Part shown: positions 47,040 through 59,352 of the stretch, piece after piece | Layout: every line of letters begins with the position of its first letter | Position numbering within the stretch: position 1 is the first letter of the stretch | Assembly (NCBI RefSeq): GCF_011386835.1 | Contig: NC_088792.1 | Coordinates: 62,975,287-63,039,286 of the forward strand | DNA from: Chrysemys picta bellii | Lineage: Eukaryota > Chordata > Testudines > Emydidae | Direction: 5' to 3' | DNA length: 64,000 nucleotides | The notes under the pieces: generated by a model | Database searches by the model: none | Seen by the model: the letters and a program-made list of their open reading frames with translations, nothing else | What the model was told of the DNA's origin: nothing | Program-made: the position numbers and the translations under genes

Positions 47040-48222
47040 CTTATGATATGATATGACATAACAGATATACGTTAAGCAAGGTGGCGCATGTAAGATATCA
47101 TTGAAAAGGTTGTGATTTACTGAATGTGATTATCCAATTTGTATACCTGTATTATTTCTGTATCTGAAGTTAAGAATATTGACCATGTATCTGTATTTCA
47201 AATGTGCTACTTTGGGTGTCGCCCACAACTAGTCCTTCAGATACAACAATCAAAAATCCAGACAGAGCTGATGGCCCATTAGGAAGAAACAACAAGACTG
47301 TGAAGATACTAATCTCTCTCCTCCCTGACACTACCTAGGTCAGGTGGTCCTGCCACCTGGTTCTAAACACTATCTTGGACTTCAAGTAATTTTCCACTCA
47401 TAGGAGGGGGAAGTCAAGTTTGAGAAACAAAATGCTTCCGCCTATGTAAATTCTATTTAAGGCTGGGAAAGAAGGCATTCCAGACTCTCCTTCATGGCCT
47501 ACCCAAGAAGGACTGCTGAAAGAACCTGAAGGGTCAAGAGACACTAAACTGAAGGGAAAGGCAGGGGTAAGTCCACATTGAGACAGGGGTCCAGTCTGTA
47601 AGAAGAAATAACTAGAACTCTGAGCTACAGAAACTCTGCATCCTGCCTAATTCAACATTTAGTGTGAGAAATTACATATTGTAACCTATTTCTTTAGTGA
47701 ATCAAGCTTAGTTTGTGTGTTTTGTTTTATTTTGCTCAGTAATTTGCTTTGTTCTGTTTGCTACCCCTTTAACCACTTAAAATCTGCCTTTTATAGTTAA
47801 TAAAATTTGTTTTGTTTATTATTAAACCCAGTTTCTGTAATTTCTAATGCGTCTGGGGGAGGGGAGAGAAGAAGTTGTGCATATCTTCCTCCACGTTAAG
47901 GGAAGGGGCGAATTTATGAGCTTACGTTGTACAGATTTCTCTACAGCGCAAGACAATATATCTCTGGGTCTGCACCCCAAGGGAGGTGGACACCTGAGGG
48001 CTGGCGGCAAGTCCCTTAAGCTGAGTCTTTCCAGAGCTGATCTTAGTGTCTGTGTCTTTCTGCAGTGGGATGTAGCCCTGCCTGTGTGTGTGCGCGCGCT
48101 AGAGGAGGCTTAAGAGCCTGGCTCAGCAAGACTGGGTAAAGGGGGCCCATGCTGGCAGAACAGGCGGGCTCAGTGGTATCTCAACACATCAAGTGGCATC
48201 TTTAAGGGAGCAACCCGTCACA
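47040..48222 (+). mobile_element. LTR-like repeat, turtle family A (copy 1)
   Basis: The segment has LTR-like order on the plus strand: AT-rich start (gttatgatttactgaatg-type motif), a tatttaagg box at 47455, a downstream leader, a region with AATAAAATTTG signals at about 47800, and an end at gcaacccgtcaca. It is homologous by eye to 56404-57780 (for example atgtaagatatcattgaaaa versus atgtgaggtatcataggaaa). No coding region. Boundaries approximate. Confidence 0.5.
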
Positions 48223-49449
48223 GAGACATTCTGCCTAGGTTTGCACCTCTCTTTGGCTTCTACAGCTTCAACTAGTTCTGCAGAGAGGAACAAGGACACA
48301 ATTGGGCTCAAAGTACTCATATAACTTTGACAATGTGATAGTGAAGTTAGTAAATTTATAGCAGGAACTGTTATGGATTTCACTCTTGATAATTATTCAA
48401 CTTGGGACAATCTCTTCCCTAAATCAATCCAAACCTGCCAAAGTATGGTGGCTACTGATGCCTCCTAGTGATTGTGGCTAGGGAAATGAATTAACATTAT
48501 TAATGTTACTATCATATCCATAATGGGTTGTTGGAAGGACTGTCAATATTTTTTAAATCAACATTTTAAATTATAATTATAAACTGGAGAAAGTAGCTGT
48601 GAAGAAGATATGTATCAAGGATATGCTAAATGGCTCATCATTTCTTACTCTATAACAGTGAGCATGGTGGGCCATTTGCTTTTTAAAACAGTATCTGACT
48701 TGACACAGCAACTTTTCTCAGCTTCCTCTATAGCACTCTTATTTTCTTTTTCTTAGCTTCCTTATTATTTGTGTCTTTCTATTCATACACAATTTTTAAA
48801 ATCTTGCTTATCTTTTCATTGTTATGCATCTCTTTATTTTTATTGTAGTAAAATAGTTTGAATGCTAAAAAATAATTTCCACCAATACATAAAAAAATCT
48901 GTACACTTTTTCTGAAGATTGCCTACGTTCTAGTGTTTTACTGAGAAGAAGAGCTGCTCATCTTATCAGTTTTCTTTGAAAACTCAGCACTATTCTGAAT
49001 TCAAGTCAATTCCTTTATACACCGAAGAATTCCATTATGAATAGTTATGCGGGAATTACAAAAGATTTAGGGCTTTATTTAGACTTGTACTCCACACTAA
49101 GATGGATTATCAGAAAGTTTAGATAAAGTATTGGAATTTGAGACTTTTCAAATGTATACAAAATAGATATGCAGCTTCCTCTGACTGGGGGTCTTAGGAA
49201 AAGTGCAAGAGTCCAAAACTGCACAGAGAATGCAAAAAAGAGAAGAGATTGCCCAAATGAGCAAGCTGCATGAATTCACAGGCACACAATTAAAACTTTT
49301 CTCCTTCACAGGTTAAAAATGTCCTTAGACAACATTATGGTCCCAATTCTGCAACTCTTACTCACACTGAGTAGGGGTACTCATTAGTGAGTAAATGCTA
49401 CTTATATTGAATAAACTATGCAGATTCAGCCCCTTTAGTTCACAACTGG

Positions 49450-49478
49450 CTCTTGAGAGAGAGAGAGAGAGAGAGAGA
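49450..49478 (+). repeat. (GA)n microsatellite
   Basis: About twelve GA units in AT-rich sequence. Confidence 0.9.
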
Positions 49479-50084
49479 AAAGATAAAAATCTTATTTTCC
49501 CAAGCCTAGGTAATTATTAATGTTACTAATTCATCAGTTTCTCCCTCCACCTGAAAACTGATCCAAAATTTTGAGCCAGCTCTATATATTCCTAATCCTC
49601 ACACTTGCAATTCCAGAGCATGACTCTTGTGCTACAGTGCTACACTGTGCTGTGATTCCAGCAGCAGAAAGTATGAAGGCAGCTTCCTAAAAGCAGCAGT
49701 ATCAAAAGCATCAACATGATAAACTGCATCAGTTCTCCCAACTTGTAATAAGAAGCCAAGCAGTCCCTGAGCCCTATGCACTGGTGAAGGCTCTTTGTTT
49801 ATTTTTAAATACCATATAAAATGTTCAGTCTCTGTCATGACTTGTATTTTCCCCCTTACACGTTTAAATAAATAAATAAAAAGTTTGCCAAACCCCCATT
49901 CAACTATGTAAATAGGACCAATGTTGCCTAGACTCTTATACACATCTTGGTTCTTTTTCACTGCTGAGTAACAGGCAGCCAATAACAATTCATCATTCAT
50001 CAGGGACAGGGCAAGGTGGTAGAAGAAAAATGTGCGCTGCTTCTGGAGTCGTGATGGAAGAGTATTGCTCAAAGATTCTAGATA

Positions 50085-51240
50085 CTGGATCAGACCCCTG
50101 GTCCATCTAGTCCAGTATCCTGTCTCTGACAGTAGCCAGCCCCAGATGCTTCAGTGAAAAAGAAGTACAAGCAACTTGGCAGTAGACTGATTAGTATAAT
50201 TATGGGCCTCATCCTAATCCCTAAGGCTTGGTCTACACTAACCCCCCAAATCGAACTAAGGTACGCAACTTCAGCTACGTGAATAACGTAGCTGAAGTTC
50301 GAAGTACCTTAGTTCGATCTTACCTCGGTCCACACACGGCAGGCAGGCTCCCCCGTCGACTCCGCGGTACTCCTCTCGCCGAGCCGGAGTACCGCAGTCA
50401 ACGGCGAGCACTTCCGGGTTCGACTTATCGCGTCCAGACAAGACACGATAAGTCGAACCCAGAAGTTCGATTGCCAGCCGCCGAACTAGCGGCTGGGTAT
50501 AGACGTACCCTAATAGCTAGAGATTGGTTTAAACCCTGATGTACGAGGTTCCCACCCCTTGTACAACTTTTTTGCATTACCTATGACAAATCTGGATATT
50601 CTTGTTATCCACATAAACCTTCAGTCCCTTTTTGAATCTTAAATTCTTGGCCTCTATGACATGCAGCAATGAGTTCCAGTCTCCATTACATTTGGAGTGG
50701 AAAACTATTTCCTTTTATCAGTTTTGTATTTGCTATCTTTCAATTTATTAAAAGGCCCTTTGTTCTTGTGTTCTGAGACAGGGAGAGAAGAGGCTCCCAA
50801 ACTCCCTTCTCTAGGCCATTCATTATTTTATTATTTCCTCTCTGATTTGTCTGCTTTCCAAGGTAAGGAATCTCAACCTTTTAAATCTCTTTTCATGTAA
50901 GTGTTTTTCCAGGCCCTTGATCATTCTCACTGCCCTTCTTTAAATCTCTTTGGGTTCTGCAATATCCTTTTGGAGATGGGGTGACCAATACCGTACACAG
51001 AATTCTAGGTGAGAGCATAGCATTGATTTTACATAATGGCATTATAATATTTTCTGTGTTTTTTTCCATCCCATCCCTCATGCTTCTTAACACCTTGTTT
51101 GCTTTTTTGCCTATATCTGCACACTGAACAGGAACTGTCAACAATGATGCCCAGAACCCTTTTCCAAGTTGATACGGGTCTATGTATAGAATAAGCATCA
51201 ATTTGGCCCCTTGTGTATAAAAATATTTTTTGGCAAAAAA
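50085..51240 (-). mobile_element. CR1 retroposon interrupted by a MITE
   Basis: On the minus strand, CR1-type sequence runs from about 51240 to 50514 and resumes from 50221 to 50085, where its 3' part reads ctggaccagt-like (ggaccaggggtctgatccag). In the distal part the frame 51201-50893 resembles CR1 reverse-transcriptase remnants (KKANKVLRSMRDGMEKN) but is badly decayed. The break is filled by the MITE at 50225-50510. Confidence 0.75.
50225..50510. mobile_element. Harbinger-like MITE inserted in CR1
   Basis: The 286-bp element starts ggcttggtctacactaaccc and ends ggtatagacgtaccc. The inverted ends match loosely (g-g-x-x-x-x-g-t-c-t-a-x-a-c) and TAA flanks both sides (50222-50224, 50511-50513), the 3-bp target site of PIF/Harbinger elements. 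Inside, gaactaaggtacgcaacttc and gaagttcgaagtaccttagttc form a long hairpin, and a second pair centres on gttcgacttatcgcg / cgataagtcgaac. No coding capacity. Confidence 0.85.
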
Positions 51241-52068
51241 AAAAAATGTACTGGCATGTGAACTGGGTCATGTAAACACCTTTAGTTGTTCAGGAATTAC
51301 ATGGCACAAGGGAAATAGCTGCTTGCTTGTAATGTACATGCACTGGTCACATTTTCAACATATGTGGCCAAATTCTGTTCTTGCACATGCAATGTTAATC
51401 TGAAATAACACTTACTTTCTTTTTTCTTCTTCTTTTGGACTGGAGAAAAATACTAGCTGCTAATAATCATTTTGGAAATTGTTTTATGTTAATTCCAAGG
51501 GCCAAATTCTCTTCTCGTTTACTTCAGTGCAAATTCAGAGTAACTCCACATAATGCCATTGTGCTGCAATAACTCATACCTGTGCTTTCACTCTTTTTTT
51601 CCTAATTAGTGTTCTCATAAACCTGTTATATAAAATGTGCAAATATTCAAAAACTCTTTGGAGTTATGCCATTCCCCTCATAAATTTCATGATGTGTAAA
51701 ATCTTTAGGGAAACTTAGTTTATTGAATTATGAAAATTGTAAAATTCCACGGGAAAAGTGTCATTCACTTGTAGGTCCTTATGGAACTTAACATGACATT
51801 TATTTTTCATGACGAAGACACTTAAAAGTGATGAGTATGTGTCAAATCCTGATGTCTTCATGCACTTGCTATTCCAATCAGCACTAGCTAGAGTTCTGAA
51901 TGAAAAAGGGTTGAGTAAGAATGTATATCACCCTTATCTTGCAGAATTAGCAATTTTTATATCACATTTAGTGACTGAGTCTGCAGCCCTACACAGACAA
52001 AAATTCTACTGAAGTGAACGGGAGTTCATCCTTTACAGGAATTCAGGTTTGGATTAGTAGGGTTACCA

Positions 52069-52870
52069 TACATTCGGATTTTCCTGGACATGTCCGACTT
52101 TTTGGTCCTCAAATCCCCGTTCGGGAGGAATTTCCAAAAAGCCGAACATGTCCGGGAAAATAGGGAGGCATGGTAAGGGGACCGCCTCCTCCCCGGGGTT
52201 CAACTTTCCTGGATCCCGCCGCTCTCCCCAGCGCAGCAGCAGCCGGAGCCCGGGAGGAGGCGGCTGCAAGCTGGGATGCCGTCGGCCAGCGCTGTTTGGC
52301 CAGGGCCAGGGCGGAGCCGCTCGGCTGGGCCCAGTGGGGCCGGGGGTGCTCGGCCGCTGGCTGGAACCGGGGTCCAAGCCGTGATGGGCCAGAGCAACCG
52401 GGGTTGGGGGTGCTCGGCCAGGGCTGGAATCGGGGTCCAAGCCGAGCTGGAGCGACCGGGCTGGCGGTGCTCGGCCGCTGGCCGGCGGCCGGAACCGGGG
52501 CCCGAGCAGGAGCAACTGGGACTGGAGGTGCTTGGCTGGAGCAACTGGGACTGGGGGTGCTTGGCTGGCACCCCAGGGCCCAAGCCGGGCCGGAGCCGCC
52601 CGGGCCGGAGCCTCTTGGCCGGCTGCCGGAGGGAGCCGCTTGGCCGGGGACGGGGGGGACTGGGCCGCGTCTCCTCGCGCCACCACCACCACCCCCCAAC
52701 CCCAGCCCCAGCTTACCTGCTGCCTGCCTGTTTCAGGCTTCGCGGGAAGCAGGGGAGGGGGAGAAGCAGGGGGAGGAGCGTTCAGGGGAGGGGGAGGAGC
52801 AGGGGGAGGAGCGTTCAGGGGAGGGGGCGGAGTTGGGGCGGGGCCAGGGCCCCTTGGAGTGTTCTATCTC
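52069..52870. mobile_element. hAT-like repeat start with GC-rich minisatellite
   Basis: The left end tagggttaccatacattcgg resembles the turtle 'agggttaccata' MITE. Its inner hairpin is complete (cctggacatgtccgactttt at 52083 and aaaagccgaacatgtccggg at 52137). The expected right end is missing: instead a minisatellite of roughly 60-65-bp units (ctcggccgctggctggaacc, gggtccaagccg...) runs to about 52680, then a ggggaggagcgttca tandem at 52765-52835. Confidence 0.65.
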
Positions 52871-52988
52871 CCATTGTAAGTATTCTCACACTTCTTAAAC
52901 TGTCTGTACTGGGCTAGCTTGATTATCACTTCAAAAGTTATTTTCTCTTACTTAATTGGCCTCTCAGAGTTGGTAAGACAACTCCCAC

Positions 52989-53178
52989 CTGTTCATGCTC
53001 TCTGTATGTGTGTATATATATCTCCTCAATATATGTTTCACTCTATATGCATCCGAAGAAGTGGGCTGTAGTCCATGAAAGCTTATGCTCTAATAAATTT
53101 GTTAGTCTCTAAGGTGCCACAAGTACTCCTGTTCTTTTTGTGGCTACAGACTAACACGGCTGCTACACTGAAACCTCT
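52989..53178 (-). mobile_element. Turtle tRNA-derived SINE, near full length
   Basis: On the minus strand it begins with the tRNA-like head (tgtagcagccgtgttagtct, then gtagccacaaaaagaaca), continues with ggagtacttgtggcacctta, gagactaacaaatttattag and agcataagctttcatggact, and ends in a TA-rich tail. It is the most complete SINE copy in the window. Confidence 0.9.
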
Positions 53179-56100
53179 TTTTCAGGGGCTCCAATATGGT
53201 AAACCTAGGATTAGGAAAGAATTGTTCAGGAACTTTTTAAGCTTGCTGGTCTTTTGCAGCTACATGTGGTATATTTACAGCTGAGCAAACAGATCTTTGT
53301 GTTTCAGTAGAAATGATGCTGATTACTTACTGTTCTATAGGGAATAATCCTTTTTGCTCTTTTAAATATTCACTTATTGGGTTGAAAGTAAATTAGATGA
53401 GGGCTGCAGCAAACCTTTTTAGACTTGCAGCACTTTCAAGCTTGATAGATTTTTGTCACCTCTCTAACTCTCTTCCAGAAAATGAAAAAAATTATAATCA
53501 TGCCTCAAGGCAGAATCTGTCAAACAGAGTTTTGGTTTAGAAAATATCATGCAATGCTCTGAAACCTTTCAGCAGTGCAAATGCATGTCCAGCAAGTTGG
53601 AGCTAGAAGTCAGTAAATTGACTTATCTACAGAAATGGGAAAACAATTTGAGAGCAATTCTTTTGCACACTAGAAGCTTCTGGATAATTTGTAATTCCAC
53701 AGTAATTTATTATAGATCTACATTTGTCTCTTAATGTTAGTGGTGAATGCAGAATGCTATTAGGGTTTGATATGGTGGGACGCTGAGCATATCCTACAAG
53801 GTGTTGAGTATTCTTAACTTTCATTGAGCTCAGCAAGTGTTGAAGGCACTCAGTACCTTGCAGGATTATGCCCTAAAATAAAATCAAACAGTCTAAAAAT
53901 GCTATGCCAGTATAGACACAGTATGAAGCAAAAATGAAAATTATCTTGAGAAAGAAAGGTCAGTGGAAAAAGAACATCAATGCATAATCTACTGAAAATG
54001 TATTACATTAATTACAGTAGTTATGTCATCTAACCACTGAATCATTGAGAATTCAATGCATAAAAATATAATGAGCAAGTCATTTATTTCTGACATTAGT
54101 GAGAAGAAAAAATATCAGGGCATGATGTTAACATATACCACCAGAATATTTTTTTAATGATACAAAAATCAGAACAGGGAATAATTCATAAGGTCATCTT
54201 CAAATTATTTCTGGCATTACTTTAAAGTATGAAGAATTAATCAAAACTTATTTTGTCTGGTAAAGTCAAATATCACTTTAAAGTTGCATTCCAGTTGCAG
54301 CTATCACATCTGTTTCTTATTTTGTTAGAGCAAGAGAAAGCACTGAAACTACAGGCAGATGGCAAAAATGTCAAATTTGTCTGACTTTAATGAAGCACTA
54401 ATTTTTCCAGCTAGACTTCTTTTCTGAAAGTAGGATGTGACCCAGTGATTAATATGCAAACACAATAGTGCTTTTTGAAGTTATTGGACAAATCTACTAC
54501 TTCATATAGGTTTTGAAGTATTAATGGGAAAAAAGTCTATAGTATTCATGCCGAGATACTGCCAGTATCACTTTCTATTAACTAATGTTGACAATAGCAA
54601 CTTTAACACTGAAGTTCTCAGTCTATTTACAAACTTTAATTGCCATGAAACTGAGATATTTTAAAGCATGCACTAAGTAAATATACTACCATAGTTACAA
54701 AACACAGAGGAAACTTAATCAGAAGAGAAGAGTTGCAAAAGACTGCAAGAAAACAATGTGTATCTCCACCTTTCACTGATTGGTTATAATAAGCCAACCA
54801 AGCCAGGTTTGCCTGGGGCCAAAGGTGTAATTTGACTTCAAAATTTGGGGCAGGCAGCTCCAGTCAGGCCAACAGGACTGTGTACGTGTGTGGGGGGGAA
54901 TTCAATGCCTGCCCAGTTTGGGAGAGCAACGCCCCCCTGCTTCCTTCCCTCCCCACCCCCCCAATTACACCCAGGCCTGGGGCAACAGGAAAGAAGACAA
55001 AAGAATGATATGGCTCCCTCTTATCTTCCCACTGCAGTCCATCTGTCTGGTGGTGCAGAAGAGATAAGGAAATGACAACAACAGCATGGATGGATGGCTT
55101 GCCCCCACTTGTTGATCACCATGTAGAGGGGGTAAACCAGCTTCCTTACTCACCAGCCTGTCTCTATGGAAGTCATAAAAGTGAGTGCAGGGCAGCTTCT
55201 CACTCTTGCCTTGCACCCGGACTTCACTAGATCCTTGCCACCACTCTTGTCTCAAATCATTCGAAGAAAAGCAGCCATCCGCCGCCTGGACTGTCTGGCC
55301 CTCATCAATGACAGCATTCCAGGTGCCACAGCCAATGCAGGAATACCATTCCACCTCTTGATTGTCACGGTCTCCTCCTCACATGGCTTCTGAGATGCTT
55401 GGCCACAGCAGACTTTGTTGCCTAGTACGCATAGCTCTCACACACACATTTACTCCCTTGACTGACAGCAACCCATATAAAAGGGTTGCATAATCTGCCT
55501 CTTCTGACATTACAGCTCCAGTCATGCTGATTCCCACGTGGTAGAGGATGAGGCTACCATGCCACAAGATTTCCCGTGGCTGCTCAAGTCTTTCTTCCAA
55601 GCTCTGCTCCACATTCCCAGCCTGGTGACTCCTTGAGCAACACACTGAGAAAGTTAGGTAAGCTAACAAGTAGGGGTTCAGGACTGGTCAAACAGGCTGA
55701 TAATTCAATGCAGCAATCATTGTTTGTGCCATTTCCTTTTCCAATACACTGCCTGCACTCCGAGTCCTTTCTGAGGTCCTGAATGGGACTTGGCTGTTCT
55801 GCCTATACTGGGTTACTTGTTTCCAACAGGAAGCACACCCAAGTAATACAAAACAAAACGCTGCAGTAAGTGCAGGCCATCTGGTGACTGGCCCCTTCCA
55901 TAGTTTACCAATGTTGAATCAGGATTTCCCTTTTGGATGCGGTCCTTAATAAACCTTGGGTTAGTTTAGGCTGATTTATCCCTTCTCTTACACTAAAGAA
56001 GCTTTGTCAATGACTCTGTTGTCATCCAAGGACTGCAAAAATCCAGTATTAGTCATTTGAACGGGTAAAGGTAGGACCCTCCTCACCAAATACAACATTA

Positions 56101-56403
56101 AATTTGCTTTGTTGCTTCTGCCATTTCACCCTGGGCACTTTAATTTATTAAAAGTTGTCTTTGAAGTAGCCTTTCTACTATGATAGACCCATGTGCTACT
56201 AGGACCTCAATCCTGCAAAGAATTATGCACATGCTTAACTTTATGCACTATCATTGTGTGTAAAGTTAAGCATGTAGGTAAATCTTTGTTGGATTGGGGG
56301 CCTATGTTCCCAGGAAAAACCTGCTATAGTATAGTTTGGGAAGCTGGCATCAAAATACTCAGCTATTATTTAAGTAAATAATAAAGTTTTCATAAGAATA
56401 CCC
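53179..56403. other. Gene-free stretch, nothing confidently recognised
   Basis: AT-rich to 54.8 kb. The part at 54.83-55.7 kb is more GC-rich and has two minus-strand frames (55354-54965 and 55669-55379) with no recognised domain; they may be remnants of an unidentified repeat. Confidence 0.5.
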
Positions 56404-57780
56404 TGTGACATTCTATAACTTGGGGAAGCACCCTATAGCCCCATATTCCTCATTTACATATAATTGTGATATTACATATAAAGAATGCCATGTGAGGTAT
56501 CATAGGAAAGGTTATGATCTGCTGAAAGCCATTGTTCCATCTAAATAGGTATATAATTAATACATATTAAATTATAAGAATTGCGTTGTATGGTTTTCAC
56601 TAAAATAGGCTGTGGGTTTGGGAAGCGCCCAGATACTAGCTCTCCAGAGATGACAACAAGGGAAGAGGTAACCAGTGCCCGGGTGGGTGCTGAACGGACA
56701 TCACCAGCCATTGTCCAGCAGAGGAGTTATAATTCAATGACTCACTCCCAGGAGACAAACAGGGATATTGCTTCTCCTTGTGACTCAGCCCACCAGATCT
56801 GCCTGGATTTATGTTTACACATGGACTAAGGGTATAAAACAGAACACATGCTTGGCCTTTGCTCCTCCCCCCACCAATTCTGCAAGCAACAAGGATGCTC
56901 AGAAGACTTAAGACTCTAACGGAGGAGACTGGCCCAGGTTTCAAGGGGGAAACCCAGGGCCGTCCTTACCCATAGGGAAACTATGCAGCTGTGTATGGCA
57001 CCAGGAAATTTGGGGCACCAAATTGCCCCAAATTTCCTGGTGCCCTATGCAGCTGCATGCTGCTCCAGCGACCAGCCTGATCCCCCAGCTGGCTGAGCCA
57101 GCCAGGAAAGCTCCCCCCGCGCTCACTCCACCCCTTTCTCACAGCCCCTGCCCCTGCTCTGCCCCCACCCCACCTCTTCCCCAAAGCCCCCGCCCCTGCT
57201 TCACCCCCACCCTGCCTCTTCCCGCCCCGCCCCCACTCCACCCCTTCCCCTGAACTACATCGCAGGGGACTGCAGCAGGGGTTGGGCGCACCCTGTACTC
57301 ACCGGGTGACGGAAAGTGGAGCGACCCGGCCCCAGCACACTCCACTCCGCCGGCTTGTGCTGGGGAGCAGTTTTCCCCCCATCTCCAAAGCCTGCCCCTG
57401 CCCCCCACAGACCTTGGGCTCAGCTCTCCCCCCCACCCCCCGCAGAGGCCCAGGGTCAGCCCCTCCCAACCCCCTGTTGGGGGGGGGCTGTGTAGGGCAC
57501 CACAATGTCTAGGGCTGGCCCTGGGGAAACGTGTATTATGAACTGCAATATCCAGCGGGATGAGAAAAATTGCTTAATCTAGATGTTGCCCTGTCTAATA
57601 GGGTTGAGAGTTTAGACTGCGTGCTTATATTTTATTTTTTATTTTGGCAACCACTCTGACTTTTTGCCTATCACCTATAATTACTTAAAATTTATCTTTT
57701 GTAATCAATAAACTTGTTTTACTGTTTATATTTACCAGTGAGTTTGCCTAAAGTATTTGGTAAATCTGCTCAGTGTTTGG
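56404..57780 (+). mobile_element. LTR-like repeat, turtle family A (copy 2), split by a hAT-like element
   Basis: It starts near ccctgtgacattctataact and parallels the copy at 47.0-48.2 kb: shared gaggtatcat-aaaggttatgat motifs, a gggtataaaac TATA-like box at 56830, and an AATAAAC-containing end (aatcaataaacttg at about 57698). The hAT-like element at 56955-57523 interrupts it. No coding region. Boundaries approximate. Confidence 0.5.
56955..57523. mobile_element. hAT-like nonautonomous element (cagggccg ends)
   Basis: The left end cagggccgtccttacccata and the right end (inward: cagggccagccctagacatt) are inverted repeats, flanked by gggaaacc / gggaaacg (7 of 8 bases). An inner inverted pair (gcaccaggaaatttggggca and ccccaaatttcctggtgccc) lies next to the left end. 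The C-rich interior yields spurious frames. Confidence 0.85.
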
Positions 57781-57834
57781 TAAATCAAACTTTCCATTGA
57801 TGAAGTGGTGAACCAATTAATAAACTTGCACTTC

Positions 57835-58235
57835 TTGAGCAGTGCAAGACGGTATATTCCTAAGGTCCATGGCGCAGCCCATGCAGCTCTTACTATGGCT
57901 GGGCTGCAACACCCCCCCCCCCCCGCCACCCCCAGCCAGAGCTGGGTCCAAATAAGAACTGCGGGCAGCTGTGGTGAGCCACGGACTCTCCTGCCCTGGA
58001 GGGTGGGGCGGTCACGCAGGGAAAGGACTACTCTCGACCCTCACATCCCAGGCAGGTGGCGGATTCACAACATGGCACCCCACAGCTACCCAGGCTCCCC
58101 AGCCACGGTCCAGCTGCCGGCCTGGCCAAGATGGGGGGGTGGGAGGGTGGGTCCTCAAGTGGACAGGCTAGGCCCATCCATTTTCAAAAAGTGGGAGGGC
58201 CATGGCCCCCTGCCCCTCCCATTGCAGTTCTCCTG
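57835..58235. mobile_element. GC-rich repeat fragment, unclassified
   Basis: A sharply GC-rich island with a C13 run at about 57911-57924 and G-rich stretches, ending near tggccccctgcccctcccat. The last part ('aaaagtgggagggccatggc') resembles a common turtle repeat. Class and boundaries uncertain. Confidence 0.4.
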
Positions 58236-59352
58236 TTTCTTAGTCTTTACCTGTGCTAGACACAGGAAATGGAGCAAGTAGGGAGGGAAATATGTCTTTA
58301 AATTGCATCTCAACCTTCTAAATTCTGTCCCAGGACTGCTCTAAATTGTACTGGTTTGTAATGGCTCTCTGTGGGCCATTATGCTGGCAAAGAACAGCTG
58401 GACCCCCCCTCTCTCCCCTACCCACCCTGACACTCCTTAAGGTAGGGGGGTTCAAAAAGGAAATGGGGTACTTTTGGGGGATTTGTTCCACCAATTGCTT
58501 TATGGCCCTTTACACTGATCCACATCAGAGAAGACAGTCAGTGCCTTCTAGTGGGAACTCAATTCTCACCGTCTTTCTCTGGATCATGAGATCCAAGGTG
58601 ACAGCTTCCTGCATAACTGTTAACATGTCATTGGTTTTCAGACACTTTAAAAATGTTATTAGTGATTTATTCCTTTTTGTAATTAGATTCAGTGATTAGA
58701 AGATACCACATTGAATCTTTCTAAACGTCTTGTCAGCAAGGAGGAAAAATAGAGGATAAAGATATAATTACTTCTCTGCACATATCCCCAATCCTCTCAG
58801 CAAGAGATTTTTAAATAAAGGGCCCAGGACCTCCCTCCATCTCTGTACATGATACTTCCCCCAAACCTGTGGAAACCTCTCTACAGGGCTCCAAAGGATT
58901 CCAGCACCATAGAGCTGGAGAAGGCATGGAATAGGGAAACTGGCTGGGTTTCTCCATATTCCCACGGTGGAAAACAGAGTCATTACAGCCTGAGGCTTTA
59001 TTAAGTTGTGCTGCTTTTTCTCTCGGTGATGTAGCCTGCCCCTCTTCCCACCACCGGGATTCTGGGAGAAGCCATGGCAGGGGGAGCCCCTGAAAGCATA
59101 TGCCTTCTACTGTAGCCATGTTTCCTGGGAATCAACACAAGTCAGCAAGTAGGGCAGAGACATGGGATGTCCACGAAGAAGCCTCTTGTCTCCTGCTTAC
59201 CTTGGGGTATCTAGTGGTTAGGAGGATGGTTAACAACAACAGCAGCGAGGAAAAACTGCATTCCCCTGCCAAGACTTTATAGGAAATTCCCCAAGTTGAA
59301 ATTTGCAGTTGCTTCTCTCTCACAGAAGGAAGCATTAGACTTGTGCACTTTC

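Noticed and set aside
52063..52917. Frames up to 242 codons at 52 kb
   Set aside because: Reading of a GC-rich minisatellite in several frames on both strands.
54965..55669. Two adjacent minus-strand frames (129 and 96 codons) that could join
   Set aside because: No known domain, stop codon between them and no splice signals that connect them; perhaps a decayed unknown repeat.
57023..57512. Frames of 68-89 codons in the C-rich block at 57 kb
   Set aside because: Pro-rich low complexity inside the cagggccg-ended element.
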